From Sporosarcina sp. FSL K6-1522 (GTDB lineage: Bacteria > Bacillota > Bacilli > Bacillales_A > Planococcaceae), in the NCBI RefSeq assembly GCF_038622445.1, contig NZ_CP152019.1:2330501-2394500 (forward strand): DNA of 64,000 nucleotides, read 5' to 3'. The notes beneath the pieces were generated by a model. It saw only the letters and a list, made by a program, of their open reading frames with translations, was not told where the DNA came from and did not search any database. The first letter of the stretch is position 1. The number at the start of each line of letters is the position of its first letter. A program made the translations under genes and the position numbers. Of this stretch, positions 19,384 through 27,214 are shown in pieces.

Positions 19384-19551
19384 CCAGTTGTAATAAAAAA
19401 TATTTAGACAATTCGGAATTGGCGGTGGTCAAAAGAACATGGAGGTTTGGTTACTGAATTATGGTGACAAGTAACACGTGAACTAGTTTAAGAGTGGTAA
19501 ACAAAAGAATTAGGTTCAGTAAATCCAAGACTAATAACTGGAGATGACTAA

Positions 19552-20748
19552 ATGAGTATGAAAGTGTTTTGTTTAGGTGGGGCTGGAAGAATTGCCAGAG
19601 AAGCAGTGCTTGATCTTGTTGAACACTCTGAATTTGAAGTTATTACAATTGGCGATTTTAATGAAGAAATCGGGCAAGAACTAGTGAAAGAACTGAACGA
19701 TTCACGTGTAAACTTTGTAAAAGTAAATGTAATGAACCACAAGGAAACTGTGGAACAAATGAAAGGCTACGATGTAGTAATGGATGGAACGACAATTACA
19801 CTAAATGGCCTTTCCACCGCTTGCATCGCAGAAGCAGGCTGTCATGGTATTAATTTAAATGGATTTGGCGCGGAAGACGAGTACTCTGAGACGTTTAAGA
19901 AAAATAATAGAACAGCCGTACCTGGCTTTGGAATGACACCAGGGGTAACACAAATGATGGCGATGTATGCAGCCAATCAATTGGATACGGTGGAGAGTGT
20001 GAGAGTCAGTCATGGATCATTTAGACCGATTGCATTCTCGAAATCTATTACAGAAACAACAACTTATGAGTATGATCCAGATCTTCCTGGACGAATTATT
20101 TTTGAAAATGGTGAATTTGTACAAGTAGCACCATTTGCAAGGCCGCGAAAAATTCAGTTGCCTGAACCGTATGGAGAAACGATTCAATATATTATCCCTC
20201 ACTCTGAGACAAGGACTTTGGCGAAAGCGCTTTCACATAAAGGCGTCAAGCTAATTGAAGTGCGAGGCACTTGGCCGAAGCAAAATATGCAACTAGTTCG
20301 TGGACTTTACGACTATGGTATTATGCGCAATCCTAAAGTGACAGTTAACGGAGCTGAGGTTGGGCTGATGGACATTATTGGTGATTATCTATTGCAATCC
20401 AAAGAAGGCCAAGAAACAGAACTATATGGATACTCTCTTCATATAGAAGTGATTGGTACGAGAGATGGCGTACGAAAAAGCCATGTTCTCTATCATACGC
20501 ACCCTGCAAGTGATGGATCTGTAAAAGGTTGGGAGAAGCTAAGGGCTTATACACGAAATGTAGGTATCCCAATGGCAATCGCAACAGAACTGTTGGCAAA
20601 GGGTGCTGTTAAAGATACCGGTGTATTGATTCCGGAAGAAGCTTTCGAACCAGAAGTGATATTTAAACAATTGAAGAAACGTGGAATCCACATTCACGAA
20701 GAAATTAATGTGGTGCCTGAAGATGAAAAGGTAGAGGCAATTATCTAA
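19552..20748 (+). CDS. Saccharopine-dehydrogenase-like NAD(P)-dependent oxidoreductase
   Basis: A 398-residue protein of the saccharopine dehydrogenase/LYS9 superfamily: an N-terminal Rossmann domain with VFCLGGAGRIAREAVLDL and an acidic residue after strand 2 (ITIGDF), then a C-terminal Sacch_dh_C-like domain from about residue 125 (AVPGFGMTPGVTQMMAMYAA, HTHPASDG). These enzymes oxidise or form secondary amines and amino acids. It is the first gene of the phnX-BMC operon. No standard AEP route needs it, so its substrate (perhaps an N-substituted AEP or an alanine/opine-type adduct) is unknown. No encapsulation peptide is visible. RBS GGAG precedes ATG. Confidence 0.75.
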   Translation: MSMKVFCLGGAGRIAREAVLDLVEHSEFEVITIGDFNEEIGQELVKELNDSRVNFVKVNVMNHKETVEQMKGYDVVMDGTTITLNGLSTACIAEAGCHGINLNGFGAEDEYSETFKKNNRTAVPGFGMTPGVTQMMAMYAANQLDTVESVRVSHGSFRPIAFSKSITETTTYEYDPDLPGRIIFENGEFVQVAPFARPRKIQLPEPYGETIQYIIPHSETRTLAKALSHKGVKLIEVRGTWPKQNMQLVRGLYDYGIMRNPKVTVNGAEVGLMDIIGDYLLQSKEGQETELYGYSLHIEVIGTRDGVRKSHVLYHTHPASDGSVKGWEKLRAYTRNVGIPMAIATELLAKGAVKDTGVLIPEEAFEPEVIFKQLKKRGIHIHEEINVVPEDEKVEAII

Positions 20749-20832
20749 CACGATTAGCACCCTATTATAATAGAAGAAACATGAACAGAAATTTACTTAC
20801 AGGTACGTTTCGAAATGAAGGAGGTCAGTATT

Positions 20833-21642
20833 TTGGATAAAAAATCTCCCCAGATTGAAGCCATTGTATTCGACTGGGCTGGAACAACAGTTGACTATGG
20901 TTGCTTTGCACCATTGGATGTGTTTAAAGAAGTATTCAAAATTAGAGGTATTGAGGTAACGGATGAGGAAACTCGTGAACCTATGGGTACGTTGAAATGG
21001 GACCATATTCAGACCATGTGTAATATGGACCGGATTGCACAGCTTTGGAAAGATAAATTTGGCCGACTCCCTGAAAAGGAAGATGTGGACGCGCTATATG
21101 CAGATTATGAACCGATGTTATTGGAAAGACTCCCCAATTACTGTACTCCAGTACCGGGCATGTTAGAATTGTTAGCTCGTTTGAGAGGTCAAGGATTAAA
21201 GGTAGGTTCAACAACAGGTTATACATCGAAAATGATGGAAATTGTTGCGCCGGGTGCCAAACAGAAAGGATATGCCCCGGATTCAATGGTTACGCCAGAT
21301 GATGTGCCTGCCGGACGACCGTTTCCTTGGATGATTTATCAAAATGCAATGAATTTAGGCGTAGGGAATATGAAGCATATTATCAAAGCTGGCGACACAT
21401 TGAGTGATGTTAGAGAAGGCGTGAACGCAGGTGTATGGAGTGTTGGAATTATTTTAGGTAGTAGTGAAATGGGCTTGCATGAAGCGGAAGCAAATGCTAT
21501 GGATCCGGATGAACTGGCCGATCGAATGGAGGTTGTCGCCCAGAAGTTCAAAGAGGCGGGAGCGCACTATGTCATTAATAGTGTCGGTGATTTGGATAAA
21601 CTCATACCAAAGATTAATGCACGTCTTAGAAATGGAGATTGA
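20833..21642 (+). CDS. phnX: Phosphonoacetaldehyde hydrolase (phosphonatase) PhnX
   Basis: A 269-residue HAD-superfamily enzyme that splits the C-P bond of phosphonoacetaldehyde to acetaldehyde and phosphate. The nucleophile Asp14 lies in VFDWAGTTVDYG and the Schiff-base Lys55 in MGTLKWDHI; the offset of two from the known Asp12/Lys53 of the B. cereus enzyme supports the alignment. HAD motifs GSTTGYTSKMM and AGDTLSDVREGVNAG follow. The start is TTG at 20833, 8 bases after AAGGAGG. It lies 84 bases after the saccharopine-like gene and 94 before the first shell gene, so its product acetaldehyde is made next to a BMC-encoded aldehyde dehydrogenase. Confidence 0.96.
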   Translation: MDKKSPQIEAIVFDWAGTTVDYGCFAPLDVFKEVFKIRGIEVTDEETREPMGTLKWDHIQTMCNMDRIAQLWKDKFGRLPEKEDVDALYADYEPMLLERLPNYCTPVPGMLELLARLRGQGLKVGSTTGYTSKMMEIVAPGAKQKGYAPDSMVTPDDVPAGRPFPWMIYQNAMNLGVGNMKHIIKAGDTLSDVREGVNAGVWSVGIILGSSEMGLHEAEANAMDPDELADRMEVVAQKFKEAGAHYVINSVGDLDKLIPKINARLRNGD

Positions 21643-21736
21643 CGGTGCGATGTTAGGAAGGCACCATTCCATCTATTAATAGAAGCTAATAGTTTGTACT
21701 CGACAGAAAAGCCAAGAATTAAAGAGGTGAAATTAG

Positions 21737-22270
21737 GTGGAAAACCAAAACTATGCACTGGGCATGATTGAAACAATCGGTTATCCGGCCCTTGTAGCGG
21801 CGGCAGATGCAGCATCTAAAGCAGCTGATGTTAAGATTGTTACATATCAAGGTGCAGATGCTGGGCTTGTCACGATTTATTTAATCGGGGATGTTGCTTC
21901 GGTTCAATCTGCAGTCGCGATTGGAACAGAAGCAGCCAAAGGTGTTGGTCGAATACATCACTCTCATGTCATTGCAAGACCAGACGAAAATGTAAAAAAA
22001 CTGATTTTTCAAGCTCTATCAGATACAAAAGAGAACAAAGTAGAAAAAAAAACAGTCGTTAAAGATGAACAGCCTGCAGTAAAGGTGGTTAAAGAAGTTA
22101 GCGACAATAAATCAACAGATTTATCGAAAAAGACTCTTAAAGAATTAAGAGAACTGGCTACTTCTGATGTTAAATTCCCTTTGTCGGCTGATAAGATTGC
22201 ATCAGCTAATAAAGAGGAATTACTGAAATACTTATCAGCAACACAGGCTGGGAAAGGTGGCGATAAATAA
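21737..22270 (+). CDS. BMC-H shell protein with C-terminal Rho-N/SAP-like extension
   Basis: A 177-residue protein. Residues 4-93 are one BMC (Pfam BMC) domain with the typical start ALGMIETIGYPALVAAADA; the pore loop reads GADAGLVT rather than the GSG/GGG of PduA-type tiles. A charged linker (about 94-126) leads to a helical extension at about 127-168 (LSKKTLKELRELA...NKEELLKYLS) that resembles Rho N-terminal or SAP-like helix-extended-loop-helix modules. Extended BMC-H proteins such as EutK and PduK are a precedent, but with other tail domains. GTG at 21737 follows AAAGAGGTGA. The stop overlaps the ATG of the aldehyde dehydrogenase. Confidence 0.88.
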   Translation: MENQNYALGMIETIGYPALVAAADAASKAADVKIVTYQGADAGLVTIYLIGDVASVQSAVAIGTEAAKGVGRIHHSHVIARPDENVKKLIFQALSDTKENKVEKKTVVKDEQPAVKVVKEVSDNKSTDLSKKTLKELRELATSDVKFPLSADKIASANKEELLKYLSATQAGKGGDK

Positions 22271-23745
22271 TGAGAATGGATATTGATCTTGAATCAATCC
22301 AAGAAGCAAGAAATTTTCTTGAACAAGCTCAGCAAGCACAACAAATCATTGGAAAAATGTCGCAACATGACATTGACCAAATTGTGCACGGCATGGCACA
22401 AGCTGCTTTGAAGGAGTCAGGAAGACTTGCATCATTAGCAGTCGAAGAAACTGGCTACGGTAAAGTAGAGGATAAGTTAACGAAAAATCTATTTTCTGCT
22501 CGTGATATTTATGAGTCGGTTAAAGATAAAAAGACGGTTGGCATTATTTCGCGAGATGATACGAACAAAGTTTGGGAAGTGGCGGAACCCGTTGGAGTCG
22601 TTGCGGGAATTATCCCTTCAACAAACCCAACGTCCACGGCTATTTTTAAAGCGATCATTGCGGTGAAATCGAGAAATGCCATCGTTCTGAGTCCGCATCC
22701 AGCAGCCGCAAAATGTACAAAAGAGGCAGCAGATATTTTACAACAAGCTGCAGTACAAGCGGGGGCACCAGCAGGTCTAATTTCATGTATTTCAAAACCA
22801 ACTGTTGCTGCTGCCAATGAGCTCATGAAACACCAGGTGACAAAAGTCATTTTGGCAACTGGCGGATCAGATATGGTAAAAGCGGCTTATAGCTCTGGGA
22901 AACCTGCATATGGAGTAGGGCCAGGTAATGTTCCTGTCTTTATCCATTCAAGTGCGAATATCCAACAGGCTGTGAAACAAATTATTCGCAGTAAAACTTT
23001 CGACTACGGGACAATTTGTGCTTCAGAGCAGGCACTTGTTGTTGAAAAGTCTATTAAGCGCAAGGTTAAGCAAGAATTAGAAAACCAAGGTGCTTATTTC
23101 CTTGACGACTATGAGAAGAAGCGTATTGAAGGCATCATTCTCATTAATGGTCGGTTGAATCCCAAAATTGTTGGTCAATCGCCCCAAAAACTTGCTGAAT
23201 TAGCGGGAATTGCGATTACAGATGATTGTAAACTATTGGTTGCTGAAGAAAATAATATTGGCAAAGCCTATCCGTTATCACTTGAAAAACTGTCTCCAAT
23301 CTTGGCTTTTTATGTAGCCGACAATTGGCAAGAGGCGAGCGCTACTTGCGCACAGCTACTTGAGTTAGGTGGGCTAGGCCATACAGCGGGTATTCATTGT
23401 CAAGATGAAGCGATGATCGAAAGTTTTGCTTTGGAACAGCAGGCATCTCGTGTAGTTGTGAATTCAGGTACAACATTTGGAGGCATTGGTGCAACGACAG
23501 GTATTCAACCATCGATGACACTCGGTTGTGGTTCATATGGCAATAATATTTCTTCAGATAATATTAGTGTTGAGCATTTACTAAATATTAAGCGAGTGGC
23601 TTATGGAATTCGTGAAATGGAAGAGGCACCGGCTGTTCCAAGTTATCAACAAGTTGCTAATGTAGTGGCGAGCAATGGGCCTAATATTTCAAGAGATGAA
23701 ATCATGGACATTGTAAAAACGGTTTTGCAGGAATTGAAACTATAA
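22270..23745 (+). CDS. BMC-associated CoA-acylating acetaldehyde dehydrogenase
   Basis: A 491-residue aldehyde dehydrogenase of the EutE/PduP class (acetaldehyde + CoA + NAD+ = acetyl-CoA + NADH). The catalytic Cys250 sits in FDYGTICASEQALV and the nucleotide-binding region in IIPSTNPTSTAIFKAI. The C-terminus ends in a linker and an amphipathic helix, SRDEIMDIVKTVLQELKL (474-491), typical of encapsulation peptides that direct enzymes into a BMC; EutE/PduP more often carry theirs at the N-terminus. It overlaps the preceding shell gene (TAATG) and is followed after 29 bases by another shell gene. The substrate is inferred to be the acetaldehyde released by PhnX. Confidence 0.93.
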   Translation: MRMDIDLESIQEARNFLEQAQQAQQIIGKMSQHDIDQIVHGMAQAALKESGRLASLAVEETGYGKVEDKLTKNLFSARDIYESVKDKKTVGIISRDDTNKVWEVAEPVGVVAGIIPSTNPTSTAIFKAIIAVKSRNAIVLSPHPAAAKCTKEAADILQQAAVQAGAPAGLISCISKPTVAAANELMKHQVTKVILATGGSDMVKAAYSSGKPAYGVGPGNVPVFIHSSANIQQAVKQIIRSKTFDYGTICASEQALVVEKSIKRKVKQELENQGAYFLDDYEKKRIEGIILINGRLNPKIVGQSPQKLAELAGIAITDDCKLLVAEENNIGKAYPLSLEKLSPILAFYVADNWQEASATCAQLLELGGLGHTAGIHCQDEAMIESFALEQQASRVVVNSGTTFGGIGATTGIQPSMTLGCGSYGNNISSDNISVEHLLNIKRVAYGIREMEEAPAVPSYQQVANVVASNGPNISRDEIMDIVKTVLQELKL

Positions 23746-23774
23746 AATAACAATCATTTTGAGGAGGAAACGCA

Positions 23775-24062
23775 ATGAACGGAGAAATGGGAGCATTAGG
23801 TATGATCGAAACAAAAGGTTTAGTAGGAGCTGTAGAAGCTGCTGACGCGATGTCAAAGGCTGCAAACGTGAAATTGATTGGGAAGGTTCACGTAGGAGGC
23901 GGTTTGGTAACAGTCATGGTACGTGGTGATGTAGGTGCAGTGAAAGCATCGGTGGATGCAGGGGCTGCTGCTGTTGAAAATATTGGCGAATTGGTTTCTG
24001 TCCATGTAATTCCGCGCCCTCATTCAGATATTGAACTTATTCTTCCGAAGTTGGAAGGGTAA
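23775..24062 (+). CDS. BMC-H shell protein (PduA/EutM-like hexamer)
   Basis: A 95-residue single-BMC-domain protein, the main facet tile type. It begins [21 protein letters not shown] and ends [17 protein letters not shown], very close to PduA/EutM. The pore loop is HVGGGLVTV (Gly41-43), a GGG variant of the PduA GSG pore, suited to small polar solutes. ATG is preceded by GAGGAGG. Likely the most abundant shell component of this locus, since the only other BMC-domain protein carries a bulky tail. Confidence 0.97.
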   Translation: MNGEMGALGMIETKGLVGAVEAADAMSKAANVKLIGKVHVGGGLVTVMVRGDVGAVKASVDAGAAAVENIGELVSVHVIPRPHSDIELILPKLEG

Positions 24063-24072
24063 TTCATAGCCT

Positions 24073-24858
24073 ATGGTGCTGATCACGGAATCCAAACTAA
24101 GAAAACTGTTAAGAAAGGGGATTCCAAATCCTTTCCCATTTAATGAGGGGGATAAAATTACTCCAGCGGCAATGGATTTTCTCAGGGACAGAAAAATTGG
24201 GTTAGATGATAAACGATTAGGTCACTCTACAAGAACGTCAACGAAAAGAGGAAATGAATTAATGATTCCTGTAGGAGTATCAAATAGACATTTACATTTA
24301 TCAAGCTATGATATCCAGCTATTATTTGGTGAAAACTATGAGTTAACTCCCCTGCGCCAGTTATCCCAAGAGGGCCAGTTTGCTGCGAAAGAACAAGTGA
24401 CGTTACTTGGACCAAAAGGGCTGATAAAAGATGTTAGGGTTCTTGGACCAACACGAGGAGAAACGCAAGTAGAGATATCAATAACGGATGGATTTCAATT
24501 AGGCATTCATCCTCAAGTTAGACTGTCAGGCTCAATCGAAGACACTCCAGGTTTGACCCTGATTGGACCAAAAGGTTGCGTTTCTCTTCAAAAAGGAGTG
24601 ATTGTAGCACAACGCCATGTTCATATGTCCCCTGAAAACGCCTCTGAATTCGGGGTGAATCAGGGGGAGACGTTATTGTTACAAACATCAGGTGAACGAT
24701 CTGTTATTTTTACAGATGTAGTTGTGCGTGTCGATCCAAACTTTCAACTCGATTTCCACTTGGATCTTGACGAAGGAAATGCGGCGGGTTTAAAAACGGG
24801 TGACCAAGTAAAGGTTATTGGAAAAAACGGTGAACTTCTGTCTTGGGAGGGGAGGTGA
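24073..24858 (+). CDS. pduL: Phosphate acyltransferase PduL (BMC-type phosphotransacylase)
   Basis: A 261-residue PduL enzyme (acetyl-CoA + Pi = acetyl-phosphate + CoA), which recycles CoA inside microcompartments. Two PduL beta-barrel repeats are visible: GVSNRHLHLS (His73, His75) and VAQRHVHMSP (His182, His184), with the last ligand in FHLDLDEGNAAGL (His229), so the expected five metal-binding histidines are present. The N-terminal 45 residues (LITESKLRKLLRKGIP...ITPAAMDFLRDRKI) form the BMC-associated leader often found in PduL. It begins 10 bases after the BMC-H gene and overlaps the next gene by a GTGA junction. Confidence 0.94.
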   Translation: MVLITESKLRKLLRKGIPNPFPFNEGDKITPAAMDFLRDRKIGLDDKRLGHSTRTSTKRGNELMIPVGVSNRHLHLSSYDIQLLFGENYELTPLRQLSQEGQFAAKEQVTLLGPKGLIKDVRVLGPTRGETQVEISITDGFQLGIHPQVRLSGSIEDTPGLTLIGPKGCVSLQKGVIVAQRHVHMSPENASEFGVNQGETLLLQTSGERSVIFTDVVVRVDPNFQLDFHLDLDEGNAAGLKTGDQVKVIGKNGELLSWEGR

Positions 24859-25682
24859 AGAGGATAGATATTCGTGGAATGGTTGAATCTGTTGTGCGGG
24901 AAGTCGTGAATTCAATCAAAGTAGAAAAAGAACAAGAGGAAAATGGCAAAGTGTTATTTGTTTTTTGTGATAGCTCGGCACATGAGTCGTTTGAAGATCA
25001 ATTTATCGAATTGAGAAATGCCCGTATTGGTTATGACATGCTGTTTTTAGATGGAGAAACATCTTCATGGCTTGGGCTCAATCAAATTGAATCGAACGGT
25101 TGTGGAAAGGTTATTGCAGCGGATGATAATGCGCCATCACCGATAGAGTTGCCAAAAGCATACGATGGTATCATTATCCCTGAAATTGATTTAGATAATG
25201 CTGCCCGTGTTGCAACAGGATTAAAAGGGACGATTAAAGTAGAAATTATTTTTTCTGCTCTGCTTCTACAAAAGTTTATCTTGATTGGTGACGATGTTAC
25301 AGGGATTAAACGGGCAGATCGACGTTGTTTAAAAACGACGGCATTGCCAGTCCCTTATCAAAAGTTATTTAAAGATTATTTGCGACAGCTAAGTGAGCTG
25401 GGTGTTGAATTTGCAGCTTTAAAAGATTTGTCGGAAATTGTAGTCAGAAAGCTTTGTGTGAAAGAAGCAGCGAATGTGGATAATGGACATCTTGAAGAGC
25501 GCAGTGAGCAATCACAAGGAAACATGCTAACGTTTAACAAGAAATTACTTACACCAGGCTGGATTCAATCGCAATCGAACATTGTAAACGATACAATTTA
25601 TCTTTCTAAAGGTGTCATTATCTCTCCTCTTGCAAGAGATTTAATTAAGGAGAGAAAACTGACGCTCAAAGTGATTGACTAA
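24855..25682 (+). CDS. PduM-like BMC-associated protein with N-terminal encapsulation-peptide-like helix
   Basis: About 275 residues. GTG at 24855 overlaps the pduL stop (GTGA); TTG at 24843 is an alternative. No catalytic motif is recognised. The first 22 residues form an amphipathic helix (RGMVESVVREVVNSI) like those that target proteins into BMCs. The C-terminus, GVIISPLARDLIKERKLTLKVID preceded by a variable linker, resembles the end of PduM and of the hypothetical eut-operon proteins of Firmicutes; a middle segment (ALLLQKFILIGDDV) fits the same pattern. I infer a structural or assembly role or an uncharacterised enzyme. Family assignment is tentative. Confidence 0.6.
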   Translation: MKRIDIRGMVESVVREVVNSIKVEKEQEENGKVLFVFCDSSAHESFEDQFIELRNARIGYDMLFLDGETSSWLGLNQIESNGCGKVIAADDNAPSPIELPKAYDGIIIPEIDLDNAARVATGLKGTIKVEIIFSALLLQKFILIGDDVTGIKRADRRCLKTTALPVPYQKLFKDYLRQLSELGVEFAALKDLSEIVVRKLCVKEAANVDNGHLEERSEQSQGNMLTFNKKLLTPGWIQSQSNIVNDTIYLSKGVIISPLARDLIKERKLTLKVID

Positions 25683-25694
25683 GGGTGAATAACT

Positions 25695-25964
25695 ATGCTT
25701 TTAGCAAGAGTAATGGGCAGTATTTGGACAACTCAAAAAGAAAAGGGAATGGAACATTTAAAGCTTCTAATTGTACAGCCCGAAAATTTTCTAGAAGAGT
25801 TGGAAGGCAATGCTTTTGTTGCCATTGACAGGATTGGCGCAGGAGTAGGGGAATTAGTGCTTGTTACGCAAGGTAGCCCTGCCCAGAGGCTAACTGGGGA
25901 CAAAGAATCACCTATCGATGCAGCTATAGTTGGTATTGTCGACTCTTTTGAATTAAATAATTGA
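25695..25964 (+). CDS. BMC-P vertex protein (EutN/CcmL family)
   Basis: An 89-residue pentameric vertex protein that closes the icosahedral shell. Signature features: MLLARVMGSIWTTQKEKGMEHLKLLIVQP at the start, then AIDRIGAGVGELVLVTQGSPAQ and DAAIVGIVD at the end. ATG lies 12 bases after the preceding stop. It is the last gene of the BMC operon and is followed by a strong terminator. It is the only BMC-P gene here; no BMC-T (trimer) gene is present in the window. Confidence 0.95.
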   Translation: MLLARVMGSIWTTQKEKGMEHLKLLIVQPENFLEELEGNAFVAIDRIGAGVGELVLVTQGSPAQRLTGDKESPIDAAIVGIVDSFELNN

Positions 25965-26006
25965 TTGGCTAGAAAATGGTTGCAACCCTTTTGCTTGTGC
26001 GATTAG

Positions 26007-26042
26007 AAAATGACTCCGTTCTTGTACCGGAGTCATTTTGTT
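26007..26042 (+). terminator. Terminator of the BMC operon
   Basis: AAAATGACTCCG...CGGAGTCATTTTGTTT forms a 12-base perfect stem with a 9-base loop and T-rich tail, 43 bases after the vertex protein gene. Confidence 0.9.
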
Positions 26043-26087
26043 TAACGATTATTAACGATTATTTTTAAAGGAAAAGGGTGACTAATG

Positions 26088-27023
26088 ATGACATTCAAAC
26101 GTCATAAAATAGCAGTTATTGGTGCGGGCCATACAGGAGCAACAACTGCTTTAATGCTAGCACAAAAAGATTTAGGTGATATCGTTCTCTTAGATATTCC
26201 GGAACAAAGCAATGCAACAAAGGGAAAAGCGCTTGATTTATTACAAACAGGGCCTGTGCAGGGTTTCAATGCTCGGATAAAAGGTACCTCGAACTTTGAG
26301 GATATTGCAAATGCCGACATGGTCATTATTACAGCTGGCATTGCGCGAAAACCAGGAATGAGTCGTGATGATCTTGTGGCAATAAACGCCAAGATTATGC
26401 GTGCGATCTCCCAACAAATCGTAAGATATGCGCCGGATAGCTATATTCTTGTTTTGAGTAACCCGGTAGATGCGATGACATACGTTTGCTATAAGACGAC
26501 AAATTTCCGCAAAAATAGAGTGATTGGACAATCAGGTGTATTAGACACGGCCAGATTTAACACGTTTGTTGCAGAAGAGCTTAATATTTCTGTCGAAGAT
26601 GTTTCTGGGTTTGTTTTGGGGGGGCATGGTGACGAAATGGTACCGCTCGTTCGATATTCCTATGCAGGAGGAATACCCTTAGAAAAAATGATACGACAAG
26701 ATCGTCTTGATGCAATTGTCGAACGGACGCGAAAGGGCGGAGGTGAAATAGTTAATCTTCTAGGAAATGGAAGTGCTTATTATGCGCCAGCGGCTTCTCT
26801 TGTTCAAATGGCGGAGGCTATAATCCACGATAAAAAAAGAATCCTCCCTTCCATCGCATACTTACAAGGTGAGTATGGCTATTATGATTTATATTTAGGG
26901 GTTCCCACAATTATCGGTGGAAACGGTATCGAAAGTATTATTGAGCTAGATCTGACGGCTGATGAAAAGTCTGGATTGCATCGATCGGTTCAAACTGTAA
27001 AAGAAGTAATGAACCTTTTATAA
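26088..27023 (+). CDS. Malate dehydrogenase, second paralogue
   Basis: A 311-residue NAD-dependent malate dehydrogenase of the LDH-like MDH class: [15 protein letters not shown]ossmann loop, acidic LLDIPE after strand 2 (NAD preference), catalytic region [18 protein letters not shown]. By eye about two thirds of residues equal the TCA enzyme at 44093-45031. The second ATG (26088) has the better spacing from AAGGGTG. Flanked by terminators on both sides, so it is monocistronic or expressed by read-through. In this setting it may balance NADH or support growth on acetyl units; neither is proven. Confidence 0.93.
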   Translation: MTFKRHKIAVIGAGHTGATTALMLAQKDLGDIVLLDIPEQSNATKGKALDLLQTGPVQGFNARIKGTSNFEDIANADMVIITAGIARKPGMSRDDLVAINAKIMRAISQQIVRYAPDSYILVLSNPVDAMTYVCYKTTNFRKNRVIGQSGVLDTARFNTFVAEELNISVEDVSGFVLGGHGDEMVPLVRYSYAGGIPLEKMIRQDRLDAIVERTRKGGGEIVNLLGNGSAYYAPAASLVQMAEAIIHDKKRILPSIAYLQGEYGYYDLYLGVPTIIGGNGIESIIELDLTADEKSGLHRSVQTVKEVMNLL

Positions 27024-27052
27024 ATGAAAAAGTAAAATGATTAGAATAAAAG

Positions 27053-27109
27053 AGCTCATAAATTCATTGGTTTTACAGATGATTCCAATGGAAATAGGTG
27101 AGCTTTTTT
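27053..27109 (+). terminator. Terminator after the second malate dehydrogenase gene
   Basis: AGCTCA...CATTGG-loop-CCAATG...TGAGCT followed by TTTTTT. The stem has a bulged middle but a clear T-run. Confidence 0.75.
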
Positions 27110-27214
27110 AAAAGGGAAAAATAAGTTCTACGCTATGAAATAGAGTCAAACTCCAACATCTTAAGAAAAGTACCAATGAAAACAAAGATATAAAATTAAA
27201 GGGAATATTAAAAG

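Noticed and set aside
22270-23745. Assigning the compartment as a standard Eut or Pdu locus
   Set aside because: No ethanolamine ammonia-lyase, diol dehydratase, cobalamin enzymes, EutJ/H/Q/P or reactivase genes are present; the only aldehyde-producing enzyme in the operon is PhnX.
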